Positions 1 through 5,264 of a DNA stretch of 5,264 bases are shown here, in pieces. The first letter of the stretch is position 1. The number at the start of each line of letters is the position of its first letter. The stretch spans positions 1-5,264 of the forward strand of contig RFIR01000570.1 in the NCBI GenBank assembly GCA_003695135.1, given 5' to 3'. The position numbers and the translations under genes were made by a program. The stretch is from Alphaproteobacteria bacterium (GTDB lineage: Bacteria; Pseudomonadota; Alphaproteobacteria; Rhodobacterales; Rhodobacteraceae). The notes beneath the pieces are model-generated. The model saw nothing but the letters and a program-made list of their open reading frames with translations. It was not told where the DNA came from and searched no databases.

Positions 1-1
1 C

Positions 2-1228
2 AACACCACCGTCGGCTCCTATCACGCCAAGATCCTGCTGACGGTCTGGGATGGCGGCGGCGAGGACACCTATGACTTCCACAACTACAACAACGACCAG
101 ACCGTCAATCTGGGCGCCGGCAAGTGGTCGACCTTTTCCCAGGCCCAGCTTTCCAATCTCAGCCTCGGCCAGAGCGATGGCGCCAATGTGCTGGCGCGCG
201 GCAACATCGCCAATGCGCTGATGTTCCAGGGCGACCGCCGCTCGCTGATCGAGAACGCGATCACCGGCAATGGCGACGACACGCTGCGCGGCAATGTGGT
301 GGCCAACACGCTCGACGGGCGCGGCGGGAACGACACCATCAACGGTCTGGCGGGCAACGACCTGCTGCGCGGCCGCGGCGGTGACGACAATCTGTTCGGC
401 GGCGACGACAGCGACCGGCTGTTCGGCTATGCCGGCAAGGACAGGCTCAGCGGCGATGACGGGGTCGACCGGCTGTTTGGTGGCGACGATTTCGATATCC
501 TCTTCGGGGGAAACGGCCGCGACACGGCCAATGGCGAGGGCGGCAAGGACCGCATCTACGGTCAGGGCGGCGCCGATCTGCTGTCCGGCGGGGCCGAGAA
601 GGACACGCTGTTCGGCGGCGCGGGGGGCGATACGCTGCAGGGGGGCGATGGCAACGACATTCTCGATGGCGGCGCCGATGGCGACCGGCTGTTCGGCGAT
701 GCCGGCAACGACCGGCTCGATGGCGGCGACGGGGTCGACCGGCTGAATGGCGGGACGGGCTTCGACCGGCTGTTCGGCGGCGATTCGGTCGATTTCGCCT
801 TTGCCGGCAGCGGCAACGACACCGTCGATGGCGGCAAGGGCGGCGACAAGCTGTTCGGGCAGGCGGGCAACGACGTGCTGATCGGCGGCCGCGGCGGCGA
901 CGAGATGACCGGCGGCGCGAATGCGGATCGCTTCGTCATCGCCACCGGCGATGCCGGGATCGGTGGCGGGATGGCCGACCGGATCACCGATTTCCGCCGC
1001 GCCGATGGCGACAAGGTCGATCTCTCCGGCATCGACGGCAATTCCGCCATGGGCGGCGTACAGGCGCTGAGCTGGATCGGCAAGGACGCGGCCTTCACCG
1101 GCGCCGGGCAGGTCCGCTACCAGACCGCCAACGGCTATCTGGAGGTCAACACCGATGCGGATGCGGCCGCCGAGATGCGGATCGTGGTGGGATTGACGAG
1201 TTTCGGCCTGCCCGACGTGATCCTCTGA
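2..1228 (+). CDS. Serralysin-type (M10) RTX protein, C-terminal part (5' end outside window)
   Basis: The frame is open from the first bases, so the gene starts upstream; 408 residues and the TGA stop are visible. Residues 14-29 (TVWDGGGEDTYDFHNY) and the later ARGNI, NALMFQG and SLIENAI segments match the region before the repeats in serralysin-family (M10 peptidase C-terminal) proteins. Residues 87-311 are 25 RTX nonapeptides, which fold as a Ca2+-binding parallel beta-roll. Residues 312-408 form the terminal domain, with DFRRADGDKVDLS at 330-342 and a hydrophobic end (PDVIL), as expected for an uncleaved C-terminal signal exported by a type I (ABC/MFP/TolC-like) secretion system. From family knowledge the whole protein would be a secreted zinc metalloprotease, but the HExxHxxGxxH catalytic motif is not in the visible part. 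It could therefore be a non-protease with the same C-terminal module. A GTG at 188 is an internal codon, not the start: the M10-like sequence continues upstream of it. No secretion genes are visible nearby. Confidence 0.9.
   Translation, partial: NTTVGSYHAKILLTVWDGGGEDTYDFHNYNNDQTVNLGAGKWSTFSQAQLSNLSLGQSDGANVLARGNIANALMFQGDRRSLIENAITGNGDDTLRGNVVANTLDGRGGNDTINGLAGNDLLRGRGGDDNLFGGDDSDRLFGYAGKDRLSGDDGVDRLFGGDDFDILFGGNGRDTANGEGGKDRIYGQGGADLLSGGAEKDTLFGGAGGDTLQGGDGNDILDGGADGDRLFGDAGNDRLDGGDGVDRLNGGTGFDRLFGGDSVDFAFAGSGNDTVDGGKGGDKLFGQAGNDVLIGGRGGDEMTGGANADRFVIATGDAGIGGGMADRITDFRRADGDKVDLSGIDGNSAMGGVQALSWIGKDAAFTGAGQVRYQTANGYLEVNTDADAAAEMRIVVGLTSFGLPDVIL
260..934 (+). repeat. RTX nonapeptide array, 25 x 27 bp
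   Basis: Twenty-five consecutive 9-residue units of the form xGGxGxDxL run without any break in register (675 bp). Asp at position 7 is present in 24 units; unit 2 (RGNVVANTL) has Asn. Gly at position 2 is lost only in unit 21 (FAGSGNDTV). Position 5 is not Gly in seven units. Arg follows the Asp (DRL, DRI or DRF) in nine units, seven of them in two blocks (units 6-8 and 16-19). These repeats bind Ca2+ outside the cell and drive folding after type I secretion. Confidence 0.95.
395..907 (+). repeat. Higher-order duplication inside the RTX array
   Basis: Units 6-9 (395-502) resemble units 16-19 (665-772) at an exact spacing of 270 bp, or ten units. Unit 7 and unit 17 agree at 24 of 27 bases, and an 18-base stretch coding GVDRL and flanks is identical at 458-475 and 728-745. 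Units 10-13 (503-610) resemble units 21-24 (800-907) at 297 bp, so one extra unit (about unit 20) separates the two halves of the second copy. This suggests that part of the array grew by duplicating a multi-unit block, followed by gain or loss of one unit. It is inferred by eye and not tested against random similarity among RTX units. Confidence 0.5.
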
Positions 1229-1336
1229 TCGGCCGCGTTCCCCTCCGGCAGACTGCGACAGCTTGGCACTCCCCGGGATCGGGGTGTTGATGCGCCGGGC
1301 GGGAGTGTGCGATTCGAAACCCTCAGCCCCCGCAAC

Positions 1337-1342
1337 GGAGGG
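1337..1342 (+). promoter_or_regulatory. Ribosome binding site of the aldolase-family gene
   Basis: GGAGGG lies four bases before the ATG at 1347. It decides the start: the frame is open further upstream to a TTG at 1263, but that codon has no such site and the 28 extra residues do not look like the family. Confidence 0.8.
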
Positions 1343-1346
1343 AACC

Positions 1347-2288
1347 ATGGCCCCCTTTACCGCCCATCAGGGCCTGATCGCCCCGAACCTGACGCCGTTC
1401 AACGACGATCTCAGCCTCGCCACCGATCTCTATGTCGCCCATGCCCGCGCGCTGCTCGAAGGCCCCTGCGCCGCGCTGGCGCCATTCGGTACCACCGGCG
1501 AGGCGCTGTCGGTGGCACCGGCCGAACGCATCGAGGCGCTCAAGGCTCTGATCGGCGCGGGGATCGATGCAAGACGGCTGATCCCCGGAACCGGGCTGAC
1601 CAGCCTGCCCGAGACGGTGGCGCTGTCGCGCAAATGTCTCGACATGGGCTGCGCGGCGGTGATGGTGCTGCCGCCCTTCTATTTCAAGCCGGTCTCCGAT
1701 GACGGGCTGTTTGCCTATTTCGCCGCGCTGGTGCAGCGGCTGGGGCCGGATGCGCGCATCGTGCTCTACCACATCCCCCAGGTCTCCGGCGTCGGCTTTC
1801 CGGTGCCGCTGGTGGCCAGGCTGCGGCAGGCATTCCCCGACCAGATCGTCGGCATCAAGGACAGCTCGGGCAAGCTCGACAACACGCTGGCACTGCTGGA
1901 CATTGAGGGGCTGACGGTCTGGCCCGGTTCGGAGCTGCCGGTGCTGGAGACCTCGGCCAGGGGCGCGCCGGGCTGCATCTCGGCCACCGCCAACCTCAAC
2001 GGTGCCGCGATCGCCGAGGTGCTGGAGCTGTTGCGCGAGGGCCGGCGCGAGGAGGCGGCAGCGAAGCATGAAGCGGTGAAGGCGGTGCGGCTGACCTTTC
2101 AGGACTACGCCCCGATCCCGGCGCAGAAACGGCTTCTGGCCATGGTAACCGGCGAGGCGCGCTGGGCCAATCTGCGCCCGCCGCTGATGCCGGTCAGCGA
2201 GGAGAAGGGCGAAGAGCTGCTCAAGGCGCTGGGCCCGGAATTCCGCGCGCGGCTGGAGGATTTCGCCCGGTCGGAGATGCGGGGATAG
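1347..2288 (+). CDS. Dihydrodipicolinate synthase/N-acetylneuraminate lyase family protein, substrate unknown
   Basis: A complete 313-residue class I aldolase-type (beta/alpha)8 barrel, close to the usual family length of about 290-310. Visible family motifs are LTPF at 15-18, GTTGE at 48-52 (binds the pyruvyl carboxylate), the Tyr of YHIP at 141 (proton relay), and the Schiff-base Lys at 171 in GIKDSSG. The fold therefore condenses, cleaves or dehydrates 2-oxo acids through a lysine-pyruvate imine in the cytoplasm. In true DapA the segment after the Tyr reads like YNVPSRTG, with an Arg that holds the aspartate semialdehyde carboxylate. Here it is YHIPQVSGVGF without Arg, so I do not call it dapA; a catabolic lyase or dehydratase of sugar acids or similar oxo acids is more likely. 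It starts 118 bases after the RTX gene on the same strand and ends facing the chemoreceptor gene. No neighbouring sugar-acid or transporter genes are visible to suggest a substrate. Confidence 0.9.
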   Translation: MAPFTAHQGLIAPNLTPFNDDLSLATDLYVAHARALLEGPCAALAPFGTTGEALSVAPAERIEALKALIGAGIDARRLIPGTGLTSLPETVALSRKCLDMGCAAVMVLPPFYFKPVSDDGLFAYFAALVQRLGPDARIVLYHIPQVSGVGFPVPLVARLRQAFPDQIVGIKDSSGKLDNTLALLDIEGLTVWPGSELPVLETSARGAPGCISATANLNGAAIAEVLELLREGRREEAAAKHEAVKAVRLTFQDYAPIPAQKRLLAMVTGEARWANLRPPLMPVSEEKGEELLKALGPEFRARLEDFARSEMRG

Positions 2289-2351
2289 GGCGTGTCGTGG
2301 CCGAGCGGAGCGGCCCGGGCACCGATGCGAGGGCGGGCGCAGTCCGGTATC

Positions 2352-2378
2352 GGCTCACCCGCCACGAGCCGGTGAGCC
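2352..2378. terminator. Perfect 8-bp hairpin between convergent genes, possible bidirectional terminator
   Basis: GGCTCACC (2352-2359) and GGTGAGCC (2371-2378) are exact inverted repeats with an 11-base loop, lying 64 bases after the aldolase stop and 112 bases from the chemoreceptor stop. The position fits a terminator shared by converging transcripts. Neither strand has a T-run after the stem, so it would not be a classical intrinsic terminator. Smaller inverted repeats nearby (2429-2451; 2466-2480) are weaker. The rest of 2289-2489 shows no gene. Confidence 0.35.
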
Positions 2379-2489
2379 CGACCAAACCCGACCCGCAGCG
2401 GGACCGGCACATCCTGCCGTCCGCCGGCAGCGCCATCACACCGCCGGCGCTTTCGGGCGCGGCGCACGGGGCTGTCCCGTCAGCCTGCC

Positions 2490-3830
2490 TCAGCTCGCAC
2501 GCGCGAGGAGGCTTTCATCCTCCCGCACCAGCTGGTCGAGCAGCCGCAACACCTCCACCGAGGCGGTCTCGACCGTGCGATAGTGCTTCAGAGCTTCCTC
2601 CCGCCGGCCGGCATTGAAGGCGCGGACGGCCTGAATTCCCGCCTCATGCACCATCGCATGAGGTTTCTCCAGCATCTGGAAACTGGCCAGATGGCGGAAC
2701 CGCTCGGCGTCGGGGCCGTAATACCATGTGCCCAGCCGGCAGCGGCGGTGATCGCTCAGCTCCGCCTCGTTGAGCGCGAGCTGGCCGGCGAACATGTCGG
2801 ACAGGCGCTTCTTCCAGATCACGTGATCGGCCTTGGCCAGCCGCGCGATCTTGCCCGGCACGTCGATCCGGGCCGCCTCGGCCAGCCTGCGCCCGGCCCC
2901 GCTCACCAGCGCCTCGAGCGACTTGTTGACCCGTTTCACCGCCTCGTTGTTGTCACTGGAATGACGGCTCGCCTCGGAGGCGGCGCCTGCCAGTTCGCTG
3001 GCCGCGCCGGTCTGTTCGGTGACCGCCTGGGCGATGTCGGTCAGCCGGTCGTCGAGGCCGTTGACGCTTTCGACCAGCGCGGTGATGACCTCGCCCAGAC
3101 TGTCCAGATGCTGTTTCTCGGCGATCGCCGCCTCCTCGGCCCCCGAAATCGCCTTGGTGATCGTGGTCACCTCTTCGCGCAGGTTGCGGACCATGCCGTG
3201 AATGTTGGCGGTGGCCTTGGCGGTCTGTTCCGACAGCCCGCGCACCTCCTGCGCGACCACCGAAAAGCCCCGCCCTGCGGCGCCGGCACGCGCCGCCTCG
3301 ACCGAGGCATTGAGCGCGAGCAGATTGGTCTGCATGGCGATCGAATCGATGGTGCCGACGATCTGCGATATCTCCTCGGAGGCCTGGACGAGGCTGGCGG
3401 CCCGCTCGACCGCCGAGCGCATCGAATCGGCGGTTCGCTGTGTGATCCCGCGCGCGGTATCCATCTCGGCCTGGGAACCGGCCGCCTTCTTGCGCATCTC
3501 GCCGGTCAGCTCCCGGCTGGCGCCGATGGAGTCGTTGATCGAATTGACCGAGGCCGAGAGCTGTTCGGAGGTCACCGCGACGCTGTCGGCCGATTTGCTG
3601 ATCAGCTCGCCCGCGACGAACATTGAGGCGCAGGCGCCGGCCATCTCGTTGATGCCGATGGTGTTTTCGACCACCTCGTCAAGGCGATGCACCATCTCGT
3701 TCTGCCGCCTGGCGATGATCTTGCGGATGGCAGCCGAGGCGCGGTCATGGCCCTGCGGGACCCGGGAATAGTCATCCTCGGCGATCGCCTCGAGGATGGA
3801 CACCAGATCGTCGATCGAGTCCTGCGCCAT
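2490..3830 (-). CDS. Soluble methyl-accepting chemotaxis protein with C-terminal CZB zinc-binding domain
   Basis: 446 residues with no signal peptide or hydrophobic membrane segment, so it is cytoplasmic. Residues 1-75 are helical with no sensor domain I can name. Residues about 80-310 are the coiled-coil MCP signalling domain. Its conserved tip runs from [20 protein letters not shown] (161-180) to [18 protein letters not shown] (186-203) and should bind CheW and CheA. Residues about 330-435 match the CZB domain: ligand candidates His336 (ADHVIWK), Cys364 ([11 protein letters not shown]), His391 and His395 (KPHAMVH) give the expected 3His/1Cys site. CZB domains sense zinc or, through the Cys, oxidants; which applies here is not visible. 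At the tip the usual AGE before xGRGF is AGA (Ala184). The start at 3830 is chosen over an ATG at 3845 because GGAGG sits just before it. No che genes are adjacent, so this looks like an orphan receptor. It is transcribed in the same direction as rpsD, 199 bases downstream of it. Confidence 0.93.
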   Translation of the reverse strand: MAQDSIDDLVSILEAIAEDDYSRVPQGHDRASAAIRKIIARRQNEMVHRLDEVVENTIGINEMAGACASMFVAGELISKSADSVAVTSEQLSASVNSINDSIGASRELTGEMRKKAAGSQAEMDTARGITQRTADSMRSAVERAASLVQASEEISQIVGTIDSIAMQTNLLALNASVEAARAGAAGRGFSVVAQEVRGLSEQTAKATANIHGMVRNLREEVTTITKAISGAEEAAIAEKQHLDSLGEVITALVESVNGLDDRLTDIAQAVTEQTGAASELAGAASEASRHSSDNNEAVKRVNKSLEALVSGAGRRLAEAARIDVPGKIARLAKADHVIWKKRLSDMFAGQLALNEAELSDHRRCRLGTWYYGPDAERFRHLASFQMLEKPHAMVHEAGIQAVRAFNAGRREEALKHYRTVETASVEVLRLLDQLVREDESLLARAS

Positions 3831-3834
3831 GGAT

Positions 3835-3839
3835 CCTCC
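3835..3839 (-). promoter_or_regulatory. Ribosome binding site of the chemoreceptor gene
   Basis: GGAGG on the minus strand is followed by four bases (ATCC) and the ATG at 3830. The alternative ATG at 3845 would place this site inside the coding region and has only a weak GAGAAG before it. The spacing matches that of the aldolase-family gene. Confidence 0.75.
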
Positions 3840-3862
3840 GCCCATTCATCTTCTCAGCCGAA

Positions 3863-3884
3863 CGCGGCCGGACAGCCGGCCGCG
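3863..3884 (-). terminator. Perfect 9-bp GC hairpin upstream of the chemoreceptor gene
   Basis: CGCGGCCGG (3863-3871) and CCGGCCGCG (3876-3884) are exact inverted repeats with a four-base loop, the strongest hairpin in the window. It lies 146 bases after the rpsD stop and 33 bases before the chemoreceptor start, both on the minus strand. It may end the rpsD transcript, or act in the chemoreceptor leader. Only two Ts follow on the minus strand, so classical intrinsic termination is doubtful; a role as an mRNA 3'-end stabiliser or a palindromic protein site is also possible. Confidence 0.4.
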
Positions 3885-3928
3885 GCGAAGCTAGAAGAAC
3901 AGGCTGAACAGAGGGTAAAGCGCAGCCT

Positions 3929-3960
3929 TGCCCGATGGCGGCGACGAGACGTCGCGGGCA
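3929..3960 (-). terminator. Compound hairpin downstream of rpsD
   Basis: An inner 6-bp stem, GCGACG (3941-3946) with CGTCGC (3950-3955) and a three-base loop, is enclosed by an outer 5-bp stem, TGCCC (3929-3933) with GGGCA (3956-3960); a seven-base bulge separates them on one side. It lies 70 bases beyond the rpsD stop. It could contribute to ending or stabilising the rpsD mRNA. No T-run follows. The rest of the 3831-4029 spacer is GC-rich and holds no gene I can support. Confidence 0.25.
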
Positions 3961-4029
3961 GGGCGGCGACGCCGCGGCCCGGGGGGATGCGGGCGGCGGG
4001 GCGCCCCCGGTCCGCGCTGCCTCCTGCGG

Positions 4030-4650
4030 TCAGTTCTGCGCGTAGTACTCGACCACCAGATTAGGCTCCATCTGCACCGCATAGGGCACGTCGTTCAGCC
4101 CCGGGGTGCGCAGGAAGCGCGCGATCATCTTGTTGTGATCGACCTCGATATAGTCGGGCACGTCGCGCTCGGCCGAAGCGACCGCCTCCAGCACCAGCGC
4201 CAGCTGCTTGGAGGCCGGCTTGACCTCGATCTCGTCGCCTTCCCTGACCCGGTAGGAGGGGATGTTGACCCGCTTGCCGTTGACCAGCACATGGCCGTGA
4301 TTGACGAACTGGCGCGCGGCAAAGACGGTCGGCACGAACTTGGCGCGATAGACCACCGCATCGAGCCGCCGCTCCAGCAGCCCGATCAGCAGCTCCGAGG
4401 TATCGCCGCGCCGCCGCTCGGCCTCGGCATAGATGCGGCGGAACTGCTTCTCGGTCAGATCGCCGTAATGGCCTTTCAGCTTCTGCTTCGCACGAAGCTG
4501 CAGGCCGAAATCGGACATCTTGGTCCGGCGGCGCTGGCCGTGCTGGCCGGGGCCGTATTCGCGCCGGTTCACGGGTGATTTCGGCCGGCCCCAGATGTTC
4601 TCGCCCATGCGGCGATCGAGCTTGTACTTGGCGGAGGTCCGCTTGGTCAT
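4030..4650 (-). CDS. rpsD: 30S ribosomal protein S4
   Basis: A complete 206-residue S4, the usual length in alphaproteobacteria. S4 is a primary 16S rRNA binder that nucleates assembly of the 30S body and takes part in decoding fidelity. The N-terminal region ([10 protein letters not shown], then [20 protein letters not shown] at 21-40) and the S4 RNA-binding domain (about 94-155, from [12 protein letters not shown] through [13 protein letters not shown] to [10 protein letters not shown]) are textbook. The end, [18 protein letters not shown], is of the Rhodobacterales type. There is no cysteine anywhere, so this is the zinc-independent form. Start 4650 is chosen because it fits family starts and has GAAGGGA eight bases upstream. 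In-frame ATGs further up (4677, 4731) would add residues that do not belong to S4. As is common in this class, it stands alone, outside the alpha ribosomal operon, and seems to have its own promoter just beyond the CHAD gene stop. Confidence 0.98.
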   Translation of the reverse strand: MTKRTSAKYKLDRRMGENIWGRPKSPVNRREYGPGQHGQRRRTKMSDFGLQLRAKQKLKGHYGDLTEKQFRRIYAEAERRRGDTSELLIGLLERRLDAVVYRAKFVPTVFAARQFVNHGHVLVNGKRVNIPSYRVREGDEIEVKPASKQLALVLEAVASAERDVPDYIEVDHNKMIARFLRTPGLNDVPYAVQMEPNLVVEYYAQN

Positions 4651-4658
4651 CGGTTCGT

Positions 4659-4665
4659 TCCCTTC
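4659..4665 (-). promoter_or_regulatory. rpsD: Ribosome binding site of rpsD
   Basis: GAAGGGA on the minus strand lies eight bases before the ATG at 4650. A second purine-rich site, AAAGGAG (4679-4685), lies one base before an in-frame ATG at 4677. That spacing is too short for efficient initiation, so it does not define the start. Confidence 0.65.
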
Positions 4666-4684
4666 AAATCGGTGCATGCTCCTT

Positions 4685-4740
4685 TCCGCCCGGCGGACGG
4701 CGACAGGATCCCCCTTGCGGGGGCCGCGCATGCGGCAAGG
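4685..4740 (-). promoter_or_regulatory. Structured rpsD leader with competing hairpins
   Basis: Read 5'->3' on the minus strand, the leader can fold in two exclusive ways. In form A, CCTTGC (4735-4740) pairs with GCAAGG (4713-4718), enclosing a stem-loop GCCGC/GCGGC (4723-4727 with 4732-4736; the inner stem and the last two outer pairs share bases). In form B, CCCCC and GGGGG (4710-4714 with 4719-4723) pair around a GCAA tetraloop of the GNRA type. A separate small hairpin, 4685-4697, precedes the AAAGGAG site. S4 is a known translational autoregulator in other bacteria through structured leaders, so this may be a control element; no match to a known S4-binding leader is claimed. Confidence 0.3.
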
Positions 4741-4767
4741 CCAGACTAACGGCTGGCGGAGGCGCTG

Positions 4768-4795
4768 CTTACAGCGCGCCGCGCGGCAGAGTCAA
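4768..4795 (-). promoter_or_regulatory. rpsD: Probable sigma-70 promoter of rpsD
   Basis: On the minus strand TTGACT (4790-4795, five of six -35 consensus bases) is followed after 16 bases by TGTAAG (4768-4773, four of six -10 bases). It falls between the CHAD stop and rpsD. Transcription would start near 4760, giving a leader of about 110 bases. The position and the strong -35 support it; the -10 is weaker, as is common in GC-rich alphaproteobacteria. Confidence 0.5.
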
Positions 4796-4805
4796 TGCCG
4801 AAGGA

Positions 4806-5264
4806 TCAGCGCCAGCAGGGCGAAAGCGAGCGGAACCGCTGCCACAGCTCGACGAACGCCGCCTGTTCTGGCGCGAGCGAGGCCGAAAGCCGGCCGAGCA
4901 CGAACCCCGCCGCGCGCGATGCCGCGGGATCCTCGTGCCACGGTGCATCGGGGGCAAGCAGCACCGCCTCGGCCATCGCCGCATCGTTGAGCGCGCCGAA
5001 CCCGTCCTGCAGCGCCTTGAGCGATTTCAGGAACCGCCGCGCCGGCTTGTCGCGGCAAAGGGGCGCGAAGCATTCGGCGGCATAGCGCAGCCTCTTGATG
5101 TCCTTGCGCAGCTCGTGGCGTTCGGCCACCGACAGCCGGTCGAAACGGCGGCCCATCTTGCGCACCCGTGCATGCAGCATCTCCATACTCTTGGCGGCAC
5201 GTTCGGCGACCGGGCGGTCGGGTGTGGCGTCCCGCTCCGGTTGCGCGGCATTGCGCCAGCCGGA
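4806..5264 (-). CDS. CHAD domain protein, C-terminal part (5' end outside window)
   Basis: The frame is open to the window edge and 152 residues plus a TGA stop are visible. CHAD (conserved histidine alpha-helical domain) proteins are all-helical, bind inorganic polyphosphate through conserved His, Lys and Arg, and are often fused behind a CYTH triphosphatase domain. Visible signatures are VRKMGRRFDRLS (34-45), then ERHELRKDIKRLRYAAE (48-64; His50, Lys57, Arg58, Arg60 and Tyr61 are the likely phosphate-facing set) and LQDGFGALND (85-94). The tail has the AAGFVLG...LWQRF...CWR pattern I associate with CHAD proteins of Rhodobacterales. An ATG at 5186 is internal: the upstream frame (WR...PVAERAAKS) continues the CHAD pattern. 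Whether a CYTH domain precedes it cannot be seen. It ends 155 bases before rpsD on the same strand, with the rpsD promoter in between, so the two are probably separate units or only partly co-transcribed. Confidence 0.88.
   Translation of the reverse strand, partial: SGWRNAAQPERDATPDRPVAERAAKSMEMLHARVRKMGRRFDRLSVAERHELRKDIKRLRYAAECFAPLCRDKPARRFLKSLKALQDGFGALNDAAMAEAVLLAPDAPWHEDPAASRAAGFVLGRLSASLAPEQAAFVELWQRFRSLSPCWR

Noticed and set aside
562..1098. Minus-strand open frame (178 codons) opposite the RTX array
   Set aside because: Pro/Ser-rich periodic product that is simply the reverse of the 27-bp repeats.
1271..1284. CCCCG/CGGGG inverted repeat after the RTX gene, considered as a terminator
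   Set aside because: Only five pairs with a four-base loop, a mismatch directly outside, and no T-run; too common in DNA this GC-rich.
1265..1290. TTGGCAC element before the aldolase gene, considered as a sigma-54 (-24) or sigma-70 (-35) site
   Set aside because: No TTGC-like -12 element follows at the required spacing, and the best -10 candidate matches only three of six bases.
1263..1346. TTG start adding 28 residues to the aldolase-family protein
   Set aside because: No ribosome site at 1263, the extension does not resemble the family N-terminus, and GGAGGG before the ATG at 1347 gives a normal start.
1323..2069. Minus-strand open frame (248 codons) opposite the aldolase-family gene
   Set aside because: Low-complexity Arg/Gln/Gly product without a recognisable fold; shadow of the conserved aldolase gene.
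2297..2617. Plus-strand frame of 106 codons beginning in the convergent gap
   Set aside because: GTG start without a ribosome site, Pro/Ala/Arg-rich composition, and it runs into the antisense of the chemoreceptor 3' end.
2583..3626. Long plus-strand open frame (347 codons) opposite the chemoreceptor gene
   Set aside because: It mirrors the real MCP/CZB gene. Its product (rich in Arg, Gly and Leu) matches no family, it has no ribosome site, and GC-rich DNA commonly leaves the antisense frame open.
3998..4007. GGGGCGCCCC palindrome downstream of rpsD
   Set aside because: It has no loop and lies in a run of G and C where such palindromes are expected by chance.
4792..5073. Other minus-strand frames overlapping the CHAD gene
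   Set aside because: Arg/Ala-rich products out of frame with the clearly conserved CHAD sequence.

Overview
This window is GC-rich DNA of an alphaproteobacterium, most likely of the Rhodobacterales (Rhodobacter/Paracoccus-type relatives). The best marker is a complete 30S ribosomal protein S4 of 206 residues. It has the cysteine-free N-terminus, the [10 protein letters not shown] start and the EYYAQN end that I associate with this group. The CHAD protein and the serralysin-type C-terminal sequence also fit. No plasmid, phage, insertion-sequence, CRISPR or tRNA signature is visible, and it reads as ordinary chromosome.

Layout, left to right. Positions 2-1228 (+) hold the C-terminal 408 residues of a secreted protein of the serralysin (M10) type. 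It consists of a pre-repeat M10 C-terminal segment, 25 unbroken RTX nonapeptides (260-934) and a terminal type I secretion domain; the start lies outside the window. After 118 bases comes a complete gene of the dihydrodipicolinate synthase/N-acetylneuraminate lyase aldolase superfamily (1347-2288, +). It keeps the Schiff-base Lys but lacks the Arg typical of true DapA. A 201-base convergent gap follows, with a perfect 8-bp hairpin (2352-2378).

On the minus strand, positions 2490-3830 encode a soluble chemoreceptor with an MCP signalling hairpin and a C-terminal zinc-binding CZB domain. Upstream of it, a 199-base spacer contains a 9-bp perfect hairpin (3863-3884) and a second compound hairpin (3929-3960). 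Then comes rpsD (4030-4650, minus), with its own promoter-like sequence (4768-4795) and a roughly 110-base leader that can form competing hairpins. The window ends in the C-terminal 152 residues of a CHAD-domain protein (4806 to beyond 5264, minus).

The genes do not form one pathway. The left pair (RTX protein, aldolase) and the right trio (chemoreceptor, rpsD, CHAD protein) are convergent and look functionally unrelated. I found no clearly undescribed system. The points most worth a second look are the long-period duplication inside the RTX array, the fold-switch-like rpsD leader, the non-DapA active site of the aldolase, and the soluble CZB chemoreceptor with an altered hairpin tip.
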